Part shown: in pieces, positions 17,773 to 26,418 of the stretch
How positions within the stretch are numbered: the stretch's first letter is position 1
How the letters are laid out: every line of letters starts with the position of its first letter
Assembly (NCBI GenBank): GCA_963782985.1
Contig: CAWALU010000006.1
Coordinates: forward strand, 620,001 to 684,000
Origin: CAVSWT01 sp963782985
GTDB taxonomy: Bacteria; Bacteroidota; Ignavibacteria; Ignavibacteriales; Ignavibacteriaceae
Direction: 5' to 3'
Length of the DNA: 64,000 bases
Program-made: the position numbers and the translations under genes
The notes under the pieces: generated by a model
Databases searched by the model: none
What the model saw: the letters and a program-made list of their open reading frames with translations, nothing else
Told to the model about the DNA's origin: nothing

Positions 17773-19326
17773 ATGGGACTTAAAAACAGCAATATGCAAA
17801 AGCCCGATAACAGCATTATTATTATCTTCGGAGCCTCAGGCGACTTAACTAAGAAGAAGCTAATCCCTGCTTTGTTTGAACTATATCGTCAAAAATTATT
17901 TTGCAGCGGCTTTGCAATCCTGGGCGTAAGCAGAACGAAATATTCCGATGATGAGTTTAGAGAAAAGATGTCTGAAAGCATTATTAAATATTCAGACGAT
18001 AAGGATATTGATAAAAATAGCGTTAAGGAATTTATTAAAAATATTTTTTACATCCCAATTCAAACTGAAGACCCGGATGATTATGATAAGCTAAAAGAAA
18101 AAATAAAAGATCTTGATTCACAAAAAAAAATAAATGGAAATCATTTATTTTATCTTTCAACGCCCCCCAAATTATATCAAACAATAATCGAAGGTTTAAA
18201 AAAATCTAACCTTCATAATAGCGAAAACGGCAAGACTGAGAAAAAAATAATAATTGAAAAACCTTTCGGCTTTAATTTAGAATCAGCAAAGGAGCTAAAT
18301 GAAAAGCTGCATTCGCTTTTTTCTGAAAATCAAATTTATAGAATTGATCATTATCTCGGTAAAGAAACCGTGCAGAATGTTTTAGCGCTCCGTTTTGCAA
18401 ATGGAATTTTTGAACCGTTATGGGATAGAAATTATATTGATAGAGTGGAAATAACTTCAGCGGAATATATTGGAGTGGAAAGCCGCGGCGGATATTACGA
18501 AGGGATTGGGGCATTGCGGGATATGATTCAAAATCACATGCTGCAAATTACAGGTTTTATTGCGATGGAACCTCCGGCTAATTTTGATGCAGATTCAATT
18601 CGAAATGAAACGTTAAAAGTTTTTCAATCGTTAAAACCTATAATTAAAAAAGAAGTTGAAAAAAATACTGTGCGCGGACAGTATGTGGAATCAAATATTA
18701 AAGGAGAAAAGATTGCAGGGTACAGAAATGAAAAAGGAGTTGCCGCAAATAGTAAAACCGAAACTTTTGCCGCCATAAAATTTTACATAGATAATTGGCG
18801 ATGGGGGGGCGTGCCGTTTTATATTCGCGCCGGCAAAAGGCTTCCCACAAAGGTTACGGAAGTTGTTATTCATTTTAAAGATACCCCTCATTTTTTATTT
18901 GCGAGAGACAATCAACAGAAATTTGCGAATCAGCTTGTTATAAGAATTCAGCCGGATGAAGGTTTGCTGTTGAAGTTTGGGTTGAAGACTCCCGGCTCAG
19001 GCTTTAAAATTCAAAATGTAAATATGGATTTTCACTACTCTGATATAAGCGAAGTTGAATTACCTTCGGCATACGAAAGACTTTTGCTTGACGCTTTATT
19101 AAATGACTCAACGCTTTTTGCGCGCGGCGACGCTGTGGAAGAATGCTGGAAATTTGTTGACCCCATTATTGAGGGATGGAATGAAAATAAAAATATAAAA
19201 ATATTTGGATATCCCGCCGGAACTTGGGGACCAAAAGAATCTTTTGATTTATTTGATAATCCCAATATTGAATGGAGATATCCGTGTAAAAATTTAACCG
19301 ATGAAGATTTGTATTGCGAACTTTAG
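17773..19326 (+). CDS. zwf: Glucose-6-phosphate dehydrogenase
   Basis: This enzyme oxidises glucose 6-phosphate to 6-phosphogluconolactone. The 517-residue protein has the coenzyme-binding FGASGDLTKKKLIPAL, the EKPFG loop and the active-site RIDHYLGKE. An ATG at 17794 is a possible alternative start that would trim seven residues; 17773 keeps the tight 6-base spacing after gnd. It is followed by pgl after 32 bases. All three enzymes converting glucose 6-phosphate to ribulose 5-phosphate are therefore encoded together, although in reverse pathway order for the first gene. Confidence 0.96.
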   Translation: MGLKNSNMQKPDNSIIIIFGASGDLTKKKLIPALFELYRQKLFCSGFAILGVSRTKYSDDEFREKMSESIIKYSDDKDIDKNSVKEFIKNIFYIPIQTEDPDDYDKLKEKIKDLDSQKKINGNHLFYLSTPPKLYQTIIEGLKKSNLHNSENGKTEKKIIIEKPFGFNLESAKELNEKLHSLFSENQIYRIDHYLGKETVQNVLALRFANGIFEPLWDRNYIDRVEITSAEYIGVESRGGYYEGIGALRDMIQNHMLQITGFIAMEPPANFDADSIRNETLKVFQSLKPIIKKEVEKNTVRGQYVESNIKGEKIAGYRNEKGVAANSKTETFAAIKFYIDNWRWGGVPFYIRAGKRLPTKVTEVVIHFKDTPHFLFARDNQQKFANQLVIRIQPDEGLLLKFGLKTPGSGFKIQNVNMDFHYSDISEVELPSAYERLLLDALLNDSTLFARGDAVEECWKFVDPIIEGWNENKNIKIFGYPAGTWGPKESFDLFDNPNIEWRYPCKNLTDEDLYCEL

Positions 19327-19358
19327 TTTTTATAAAATTATTTTAGTTTAATTATTAA

Positions 19359-20087
19359 TTGTTTGATAGAAAATTAGAAATATTTAAAACCCCTTTAGAT
19401 TTGGCTAAACAGATTGCCGATGATTTATTTAATTCTGTTCAGCAAAAATCGACGGAGAAATTTTACTTAACAATTTCAGGTGGGAGTACTCCCAAAATTT
19501 TATTTAAAGTATTGGCGGATGATTTCAAAGATAAAAATGATTGGAATAGAATTCATCTTTTTTGGGCTGATGAAAGATGCGTCCCTCCTGATGATGATGA
19601 AAGCAATTATGGAATGACAAAAAAAATACTAATTGACAAGATTAATATTGATGAAAATAATATTCATAGAATAAAAGGGGAGAATGATCCCGTTAAAGAA
19701 GCAAAAAGGTACGCGGCGGAAATTCAAAATATTGTTCCGTTAAATCAAAATAATCTTCCACAATTTGATTGGATACTTTTAGGAATGGGAGAGGACGGTC
19801 ATACCGCTTCTTTATTTCCTAATCAAAATTTAAAATACATTTCTAAAAATTTAATGGGAGTCGCTTCTCATCCGGAAACAGCGCAAAAGAGAATAAGCAT
19901 GACCGAGCAATTAATAAATAATGCTGCGCGTATAACTTTTCTAATTACAGGAAAAGAAAAATCGCATACTCTTAAAAAAATAATTGAGAAGGAAAAGGGG
20001 AGCGACAAATTTCCAGCGGCAAAGATTAACTCAGTCCACAATATTTCCGAATGGCGCGTTGATGAAGTTGCTGCAAGTCTTCTCTAA
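19359..20087 (+). CDS. pgl: 6-phosphogluconolactonase
   Basis: This 242-residue DevB/SOL-type lactonase hydrolyses 6-phosphogluconolactone. The phosphate-binding loop SGGSTPKILFKVL, the FWADERCVPPDDDESNYGM segment and LGMGEDGHTASLFP are all seen. The start is a TTG at 19359 (MFDRKLEIF). There is no strong ribosome-binding site and no ATG nearby in frame, so the exact start is uncertain by a few codons. It is the last gene of gnd-zwf-pgl. It converges on the outer-membrane protein gene at 20096 with 8 bases between the two stops. Confidence 0.93.
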   Translation: MFDRKLEIFKTPLDLAKQIADDLFNSVQQKSTEKFYLTISGGSTPKILFKVLADDFKDKNDWNRIHLFWADERCVPPDDDESNYGMTKKILIDKINIDENNIHRIKGENDPVKEAKRYAAEIQNIVPLNQNNLPQFDWILLGMGEDGHTASLFPNQNLKYISKNLMGVASHPETAQKRISMTEQLINNAARITFLITGKEKSHTLKKIIEKEKGSDKFPAAKINSVHNISEWRVDEVAASLL

Positions 20088-20100
20088 ATTTTAATTTAGA
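20083..20100. terminator. AT-rich palindrome spanning two convergent stops
   Basis: TCTAAATT-TT-AATTTAGA is a perfect 8-base inverted repeat that contains both stop codons of pgl and the convergent gene. Imperfect pairing extends outward (CTTCT / AGAAG). It could act as a weak bidirectional terminator, but the stem is almost all A-T, so this call is tentative. Confidence 0.35.
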
Positions 20101-21253
20101 AAGAAGTTCCGACTTTAATTCTTGCATTTGCAAATACCGTTAACAAACCAAAACTTCCGGTATTGGTTTTAGCAAACACAGCCGAGGGGCCTAATGAAAT
20201 AGCGCTGAAAGCCCAGCTTCCAAATAATTTTTGAGTCATCACTTCAAAAACTAATTGCGGCTGACGTACATCGCTTTTGGGCATAAAGTCCATTCGTAAA
20301 TCGAAAGTGCTGCCGCCTAATGAAAGCTCTCTTCCTGTATAGCCGACATGCCACTCGTTCAAATAATTTGCAACATAAAATTTAGATCGCGTTGAACCAA
20401 GAATTTGAACAGGGTAACGAAACTCCCAGCTAAAATATGAATCGGTTAATACTTTCGCTTTAAAGCCAAGCGTATCGTATTTGCTATACTTCTTAAGCTG
20501 GGTTTTGCTTGGTTCGTTGGTAACTTTTTGCAAGCTGAATTCTAAAAAATTTCCAAAAGGCACAACATAAGCAAGCTGAATTCCAAAAGTAGTGTAAAGG
20601 TTGTTGTGATTATTTTCAGTTTTAAGTTCAGTGAGACCATCTACAGAACTGAATAATCCTCCTCTGAAACCAACGATATGGAAATTAGCTTCTACAAAAT
20701 TAGTTTCTAATATTCCCGAATAGGGAGTTCCAATTCCAATTGAAATTCCAATGTCATCTTTAATCGGAAAGCCGAATCTTTCCCCGCCGTAAACTTGTAA
20801 AAATGGATTGATATACTGCAAAGCGGAAGTTATTTGTAATTTGGTTGGAGGGGAAATTACTTTACTTAATTTCATTTTTTCAATTACCCGCGTAAATACG
20901 CTTCCGTAATTAATGTCTTCTTCTAAATCGATCTTGTAAAGGTATGTAATTATTTTTGCTCGAGTTTCCGGAGTGAAAGCTAAGAACGGATAAAGCGCTC
21001 CTTTAATTGAAACTGATTGATCATTAGGATCGCGCAAGTCCACAATAATTTCAGCTTTGGGATCGGGCGGATCAATAAACACTTCATTTTGAATTTGAAC
21101 AAATAAACTATCGTTCAATGGTTCCATCTGAAAGTATGTTATTAATGCGGGATTGGTTTCTTGAGCGTTTAACCGTGGCACAAAAATTAACACAAACAAA
21201 ACTGCGCAGAATATTTTTATGCGGAAAGATTTATAATCAATTGATTTAAGCAA
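20096..21253 (-). CDS. Predicted outer-membrane barrel protein, paralogue 2 of envelope operon
   Basis: This 385-residue protein has a signal peptide (hydrophobic about 12-28, ending LNAQ). An about 110-residue conserved N-terminal domain with FIDPPDPKAEIIVDLRDPND and TPETRAKIITY follows. The C-terminal part is rich in alternating strands and ends ...ARIKVGTSF; a terminal aromatic residue in an alternating strand is the usual signal for outer-membrane barrel insertion. By eye it is roughly half identical to the next upstream gene over its whole length, so the pair arose by duplication. It is the last of four minus-strand genes. No known family was recognised. Its position suggests an outer-membrane partner of the GldL/GldM-like proteins encoded upstream. 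Confidence 0.75.
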   Translation of the reverse strand: MLKSIDYKSFRIKIFCAVLFVLIFVPRLNAQETNPALITYFQMEPLNDSLFVQIQNEVFIDPPDPKAEIIVDLRDPNDQSVSIKGALYPFLAFTPETRAKIITYLYKIDLEEDINYGSVFTRVIEKMKLSKVISPPTKLQITSALQYINPFLQVYGGERFGFPIKDDIGISIGIGTPYSGILETNFVEANFHIVGFRGGLFSSVDGLTELKTENNHNNLYTTFGIQLAYVVPFGNFLEFSLQKVTNEPSKTQLKKYSKYDTLGFKAKVLTDSYFSWEFRYPVQILGSTRSKFYVANYLNEWHVGYTGRELSLGGSTFDLRMDFMPKSDVRQPQLVFEVMTQKLFGSWAFSAISLGPSAVFAKTNTGSFGLLTVFANARIKVGTSF

Positions 21254-21329
21254 TGCGTTACCCTACTATAAAATGAAATGAAATAGAAAAATTACTAACG
21301 ATGTTATCCTAACAAAATTTTAAAATCAA

Positions 21330-22460
21330 TTAAAATGAAGTGCCGACTTTTAATCTGAAATTTACAAAGATAGATGTAATTCCAAACTTATGATCATCTT
21401 GATAAGAGAAGATCACTGAAGGTCCGATAGCAAAAGCGCTGAACGCCCAATTCTCAAAAACTTTTTGAACTAAGAGATCTAAAACATACTGCGGCTGTCT
21501 TACATCGCTTTTAGGCATAGCGTCAAACCGAAAATCAAAAGTGCTGCCGGCTAAGGATAACTCACGCCCAGTATAGCCCACGTGCCATTCGCCCAAATAA
21601 TTTGCAACATAAATTTTGCCCCTGGTTGAGCCGAGCAAACTTATGGGATATCTGAATTCCCAATCCAAGTATTCCTTATCTATAATTTTTGCATGGTATC
21701 CAGCGGTGTCATACTGCTGGAAATTTTTATAATCTGAAGCTGTGGGTTTCTCAAATGGACCTTGAAATCCCACCTCAAAAAAGTTTCCGAAAGGCAACAC
21801 ATAGCTGAATTGATATCCGCCGGTTACATATAAATTATTATGATTGTTTACATCTTTAATAGTTACAAATCCATCAATTCTGGAAAATGCGCCCGCTTTA
21901 AATCCAAGTATATGAAAATTTACTTCCATAAAATTTGTTTCGAGAGGACCTGAATAAGGAGTGCCTAATCCTAACGAAAGTCCAATATCATTTTTTAACG
22001 GCAATCCAAATCTTTCGCCTCCAAATATTTGTAAAAATGGATTAACAAAATATCGCGTTGAAGATATTTGAGCTAGGGTAGGCGGCGAAAAAACTTTTTT
22101 AAGACTAAGCTTATCAATTACGCGAGTAAAAACACTTCCATAGTTAACGCTTTCCTCTAAATTTATTTTAAAAGGATAGGTAATGATTTTAGCTCTGGTT
22201 TCCGGGGTTAAAGCTAAAAAAGGATAAAGGGAACCCTTGATAGAAACAGTCTGGTCATTAGGGTCGCGCAGGTCAACAATAATTTCCGCTTTTGGATCGG
22301 GAGGATCAATAAAGACTTCATTTTGTATTTGAATAAATAAACTATCCTCCAAAGGTTCCATTTGGAAATAGACAATTTTTTCCTCTTCATCCTGAGCGGT
22401 TAAATTGATAGCAAATAGAATTGTAATTATTGAAATAAATAGTAAAACTTTATTTTTCAT
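21330..22460 (-). CDS. Predicted outer-membrane barrel protein, paralogue 1 of envelope operon
   Basis: This 376-residue protein has a signal peptide (MKNKVLLFISIITILF...LTAQ). It carries the same N-terminal domain as its paralogue (QNEVFIDPPDPKAEI, YPFLALTPETRAKI, NYGSVFTRVI). A strand-rich C-terminal half ends FRLKVGTSF. Strongly shared blocks include GGERFG, GTPYSG, LGSTR and WHVGYTGRELSL, and both barrels contain SDVRQPQ. It follows the GldM-like gene by 21 bases and precedes its paralogue by 76 bases. In T9SS loci, PorP/SprF barrels sit next to the motor genes; here the sequence is not recognisably PorP, so that comparison rests on layout only. Confidence 0.75.
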   Translation of the reverse strand: MKNKVLLFISIITILFAINLTAQDEEEKIVYFQMEPLEDSLFIQIQNEVFIDPPDPKAEIIVDLRDPNDQTVSIKGSLYPFLALTPETRAKIITYPFKINLEESVNYGSVFTRVIDKLSLKKVFSPPTLAQISSTRYFVNPFLQIFGGERFGLPLKNDIGLSLGLGTPYSGPLETNFMEVNFHILGFKAGAFSRIDGFVTIKDVNNHNNLYVTGGYQFSYVLPFGNFFEVGFQGPFEKPTASDYKNFQQYDTAGYHAKIIDKEYLDWEFRYPISLLGSTRGKIYVANYLGEWHVGYTGRELSLAGSTFDFRFDAMPKSDVRQPQYVLDLLVQKVFENWAFSAFAIGPSVIFSYQDDHKFGITSIFVNFRLKVGTSF

Positions 22461-22481
22461 GATTTGATTCCCGAGGTTTTT

Positions 22482-23438
22482 TTATTTTGAAAAGTCAGTA
22501 AAATAAAATGAATCTCCAACTTGCACGCGATCTTTTGATATATTATCGGCAGCAATAAAGAAAAAGTTTACTTTGTATCTTCCGTCTGGTTCGCGCAGGT
22601 TGCCAAATCTATCAAGCCATTCATCAAACTTTGTTTGTGTGGAAGCAATTTTTAAGGAAACATTATAAACCAAATTACCTTTACTGTCTTTAGTCGGCTT
22701 TGTTACTGAGATGGGACCTGAATTTGAAATTTTTAATTGGTCAGGTCTTTCATCAATTATAGTAACTTTAAAAACTGTTATGCGTTGCAAATCCTGCACA
22801 TAAATATCGGAACCGCTCATCTTTGTCGTAACTCTATCTATTTGAATTTCAGGAGGCTTGTTCGGCACTACCTTTATCCGGTCTTCCTGGCTTCCGAATT
22901 TTGCAATAACTTCAGTCTGATCCGTTAAATCAAATTTCTTTTCAGAGTTAGGCGGAATAACGACAAGAGGCGTATTCATATTATTAGGATCATACAAAGC
23001 TGTGGATACATTACCTGTGTTTTTAGCAATGTTCCAGGTATTTTGAATGAAGGTTTGACTTAGCGAAATAGGCATTTGAAGTTTTGTTTGTTCCTTATCT
23101 ATCGGCTTAATTTCTTCTTTCTTTACTTCGGGTGGAATCTCGTTAACCTTTTGCGCCAAATCCCGCATCCTCTTATTCATCGAGGCAATCTTTTCTTTCA
23201 ATTCAACATTTTCTTCAAGGGCATTTTCGCTAATCTTAATATCAAAATTTAGTCCCAGAGCTGTAAGCGAATCAATCATAACAACCAATGAATCGCGAAC
23301 GCTTTTATCGACAGCTTTATCTTTTGAAACAACTCTTCTCAAGTCAAGATCTGCGCCCTTTAATGCTAACACGGTAATAACAAAAATGTAAAGCACCTGA
23401 TAAATAATAAATTTGCTGTCTCTTTCTTTTTTAATCAT
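22482..23438 (-). CDS. GldM-like single-span periplasmic protein (tentative)
   Basis: This 318-residue protein has a short cytoplasmic N terminus, then one membrane helix at about 11-29 (IIYQVLYIFVITVLALKGAD). A helical coiled-coil-like region (about 45-105) and a strand-rich periplasmic C-terminal domain (about 120-318) follow. The membrane segment follows the YLV-LTALLALN pattern of GldM/PorM, the periplasmic shaft of the T9SS motor. The protein is shorter than GldM (about 500), so it would be a divergent or reduced form. It lies 9 bases after the multi-span gene upstream, as gldM follows gldL. I infer a motor-shaft role. The sequence evidence is a pattern match, not a family hit. Confidence 0.55.
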   Translation of the reverse strand: MIKKERDSKFIIYQVLYIFVITVLALKGADLDLRRVVSKDKAVDKSVRDSLVVMIDSLTALGLNFDIKISENALEENVELKEKIASMNKRMRDLAQKVNEIPPEVKKEEIKPIDKEQTKLQMPISLSQTFIQNTWNIAKNTGNVSTALYDPNNMNTPLVVIPPNSEKKFDLTDQTEVIAKFGSQEDRIKVVPNKPPEIQIDRVTTKMSGSDIYVQDLQRITVFKVTIIDERPDQLKISNSGPISVTKPTKDSKGNLVYNVSLKIASTQTKFDEWLDRFGNLREPDGRYKVNFFFIAADNISKDRVQVGDSFYFTDFSK

Positions 23439-23447
23439 AATAAATAT

Positions 23448-24386
23448 TTATTTTTTTACAATTGATTCTAATGATTTTAAGCCGGCTATAGTTTTATCGT
23501 CGCTTAAAGATTTAGCCGCTGTGGAAATAGATTGAGTTAATTGATTAAGCTTGTCAATTTTTTCTGTGCTTATGCTTTGGCTTTCATTTATCTTTTGCAG
23601 AATTACATTTACGCCGTTAAAATTTTTTAACATATTTTCACTTAGCTGTGAAGTTTGCTGCAGCACGGTTTTATAATGCTCAAGGTCTTGAAGCGATATT
23701 TCAGGGAAACTATTTTTTTTATTTGTTTGGTCTTCTTCATAACGCGTTTCGGAATAATATCTTTCTTGAATATCATGAACATGCGTTACAACATTTTGGA
23801 ACTCAACGCCAAGCTGATCTAATACCGGCTCAAACAATTTTCCAATTGCAAGAACTATTAGCGCCTTTATTTCAAACGGCACGGAGAGTCCGAGAAAAAC
23901 CTCTTCTCCCAGTTTTATACTTATTAAAAGAATAGCTGCGCCGATTAAAGGCAGCGCTGTTGCAACGCCGTCAATAATGCTGGTGTATGAAGTTATAATT
24001 CTATCAATTGTTTCTGAAACAGGGGTTCGGCTTATTTCAACTTTAAGCTTATTGTATGCCAGATATGCGATAAAAATAAAAAATATAAAAACCAAAAATG
24101 GCAGCCACCAAAAACTGTAAGGCGCAAATGATTCTTCCACCGGCTCCCAGGTAGGGAATAAATATTTTGCAATATTTACGGTAACGTTTCCAAAAATAGG
24201 GACGGATGAAAGGTCAAGGAAAAAAGAAATTATTAAAGCTACAAAAGAAATTATAAGCGGTTTAAGAATAACCGAAAAATTTATTTTCTTTAATGCGGCG
24301 TCTTTATAATAATTAACTTTATTTTCTAAAGCAGTTCCCCCAGATTTTGTTGTGGTTTTTTCTATAACCGTTTTTGATTCAATCAT
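23448..24386 (-). CDS. GldL/TolQ-like multi-span membrane protein (tentative)
   Basis: This 312-residue protein is the first gene of the four-gene operon. Hydrophobic segments lie at about 40-60 (PLIISFVALIISFFLDL), 92-112 (WWLPFLVFIFFIFIAYLAY) and 140-165 (GVATALPLIGAAILLISIKLG), with a weaker one near 175-190. The C-terminal about 90 residues form a polar coiled coil (LQQTSQLSENMLKNF...). The third segment resembles the APLLGLLGTVIG helix of MotA/TolQ/ExbB proton channels, and helices plus a cytoplasmic coiled coil is the GldL plan. This supports an ion-driven motor stator, but no definitive family signature is present. The alternative is a MscS-like or scaffold membrane protein. Confidence 0.55.
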   Translation of the reverse strand: MIESKTVIEKTTTKSGGTALENKVNYYKDAALKKINFSVILKPLIISFVALIISFFLDLSSVPIFGNVTVNIAKYLFPTWEPVEESFAPYSFWWLPFLVFIFFIFIAYLAYNKLKVEISRTPVSETIDRIITSYTSIIDGVATALPLIGAAILLISIKLGEEVFLGLSVPFEIKALIVLAIGKLFEPVLDQLGVEFQNVVTHVHDIQERYYSETRYEEDQTNKKNSFPEISLQDLEHYKTVLQQTSQLSENMLKNFNGVNVILQKINESQSISTEKIDKLNQLTQSISTAAKSLSDDKTIAGLKSLESIVKK

Positions 24387-24676
24387 TAATCCCTCAAAAA
24401 TTTATTTGAAAATTCAAATGAACAAATTAAAACTAATTTGCTCTTTTCAGTGATATTCAAATCACAATAATATAAATGTTATCTGCGAATTTAGTTTACA
24501 ATAAAATTATGTTTCAAATCCCAAGAAAATTTATAAGCAATTATATAAAAATATACCATTTAAAATTTTATTGTATTTTTTAGCAGTGATCTCTAATATG
24601 TTTCAAAATTGAATGATTGAAAATACTTAAATAATACGTAACTTTTAAAGTCCAATTAAAAATTATTAGGCAAAAA

Positions 24677-26164
24677 TTGAGTACTTCAAACCAAGTTGTA
24701 TATGAAATAAATTTTAGAGTTTGGATGAATAAATTGGGGGAACATAAAAAAATTAACGACATCCCCATTAATTATTTTAATGATTTAGCCGATAAAGGAA
24801 TAGAAATTATTTGGCTGATGGGCGTTTGGAAAACCTGTCCCTCCATTATTAAAAAATGCTGCTTTGAAACTGATCTTATCTTCGCATACAATGATGCGCT
24901 GCCTGATTGGAAAGAAAAAGATGTAATTGGTTCACCATTCGCAATTGATAAATATGAGATCGATCCGAAATACGGAAATATGGAGGATTTAAAAAAATTA
25001 AAAATTAATCTTAATAAACTTGGTCTTAAATTATTCTTAGATTTTATTCCCAATCATTTCAATGCCGATAGCTCTTTCGTAAAATCAAATCCGGATTTTT
25101 TTCTTCATGCAGATGAAGAAATTTTAACTAAAGATTCACACACGTATTTTAAATCTGATTATCATCCCCATAAAATATTTGCGCATGGCAGAGACCCGCT
25201 ATTCCCAGCCTGGACAGACACAATTCAAGTTAATTATTTTAGCGATGAAGCGCGAAATTTTATGACAGGTATTTTATTGAAACTAACGGATTATTGCGAT
25301 GGCGTAAGATGCGATATGGCGATGCTTCAACTAAATAATGTTTTTAAAAATACCTGGCTGGGAGTTGTAAATAAATTCCAACTACAAAAACCGGAAGAAG
25401 AATTTTGGCAGTTAGCAATTAAAAAAGTTAAAGCAAAAAAAAAAGATTTTATCTTTCTTGCCGAAGCCTATTGGGATCTTGAATGGGAATTGCAGCAGCT
25501 TGGTTTTGATTTTACTTATGATAAAAGACTAATTGACAGATTATTAAATCATGATATTTCGGGAGTAAAAAACCATCTTAACGCAGAACTTGCTTTCCAA
25601 CTAAAATCTGTTCGCTTTATCGAAAATCATGATGAAAAAAGAGCGGCCGCAAAATTCGGTAAACCTGCCTCAATAGCCGCCGCCGCAGTAATGAGTACAA
25701 TCCCGGGATTGAAACTTTATTTTGAAGGACAGTTTGACGGCAAAAAAGTTAAACTTCCTGTTCAGCTTGGAAGGGAACCAAATGAAAAAGAATCAAAATT
25801 AATAAAAAATTTTTATAATAAACTTTTAAACATCACTAAAGAAAATATTTTTAAAAACGGAGAATTTAATCAGCTTGAAATTTTACCGTCTTCAAATGAT
25901 AATTTTACTTATGAAAATTTTTTTGCCTGGCAATGGGAACTTAAAAATGAAAGACGAATTGTTATAATAAATTTTTCCGAAGATCCTTCTCAATGTAGGG
26001 TTAAGCTGGAAATTAGTTCCACTAAAAACGAAATAGTTCTCTATGATTTGCTTAAAGATGCAAAATATACTCGCGCTGTTAAAGAAATAAGTAATCAAGG
26101 GCTGTATGTTGAGTTAAAAAGTTATAGTAGTCATATCTTTTCATTTGAACTGCCTGCCAAATAA
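24677..26164 (+). CDS. GH13 alpha-amylase family enzyme
   Basis: This 495-residue protein shows all four catalytic regions of family GH13. Region I is DFIPNH (122-127). Region II is GVRCDMA, with the nucleophile D213 preceded by R211. Region III is FLAEAYWD, with acid/base E263. Region IV is FIENHDE, with H318-D319. There is no signal peptide, so it is cytoplasmic and probably acts on glycogen or a malto-oligosaccharide, or as a glucanotransferase. A small C-terminal beta domain is present. The start is TTG 24677, preceded by AGG at 24668; an ATG in frame occurs only at residue 17, inside the conserved N-terminal strand. It is followed by two broken glycosyltransferase genes. Confidence 0.9.
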   Translation: MSTSNQVVYEINFRVWMNKLGEHKKINDIPINYFNDLADKGIEIIWLMGVWKTCPSIIKKCCFETDLIFAYNDALPDWKEKDVIGSPFAIDKYEIDPKYGNMEDLKKLKINLNKLGLKLFLDFIPNHFNADSSFVKSNPDFFLHADEEILTKDSHTYFKSDYHPHKIFAHGRDPLFPAWTDTIQVNYFSDEARNFMTGILLKLTDYCDGVRCDMAMLQLNNVFKNTWLGVVNKFQLQKPEEEFWQLAIKKVKAKKKDFIFLAEAYWDLEWELQQLGFDFTYDKRLIDRLLNHDISGVKNHLNAELAFQLKSVRFIENHDEKRAAAKFGKPASIAAAAVMSTIPGLKLYFEGQFDGKKVKLPVQLGREPNEKESKLIKNFYNKLLNITKENIFKNGEFNQLEILPSSNDNFTYENFFAWQWELKNERRIVIINFSEDPSQCRVKLEISSTKNEIVLYDLLKDAKYTRAVKEISNQGLYVELKSYSSHIFSFELPAK

Positions 26165-26184
26165 ATATTAAAAAAATATTATCA

Positions 26185-26418
26185 ATGAATGTTCCAGTTA
26201 TTATTCCTGTCTGAAATGAAGAACTCTCCATCGCAAAAGTCATAAAAGAAATTCCCCAATTCGTTTCCGAAATAATTGTAATTAATAAAATTGTAAAAGT
26301 TCCTGTTAGCTATAGAAGGCGGATTGGCAAATCAAAAGTTACCGGGTCTTTAAAAGGAACAATAATGGCAAGCCTGATTATTTTAAAAACAATATTTTCA
26401 CAGCTTGCCGATGATTGA
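26185..26418 (+). pseudogene. Glycosyltransferase family 2 relic (stop codon and internal deletion)
   Basis: From ATG 26185 the frame reads MNVPVIIPV, then an in-frame TGA where these enzymes have Tyr or Leu, then NEELSIAKVIKEIPQF and EIIVINK. The nucleotide-binding Asp motif and about 130 residues of the catalytic core are missing. It resumes with VPVSYRRRIGKSKVTGSLKG, the typical C-terminal end of DPM1-like GT2 proteins, and stops at TGA 26416-26418. The gene is therefore dead. Its stop overlaps the ATG of the following TIGR04282-type gene (ATGATTGA at 26411), a trace of former translational coupling. Confidence 0.82.
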
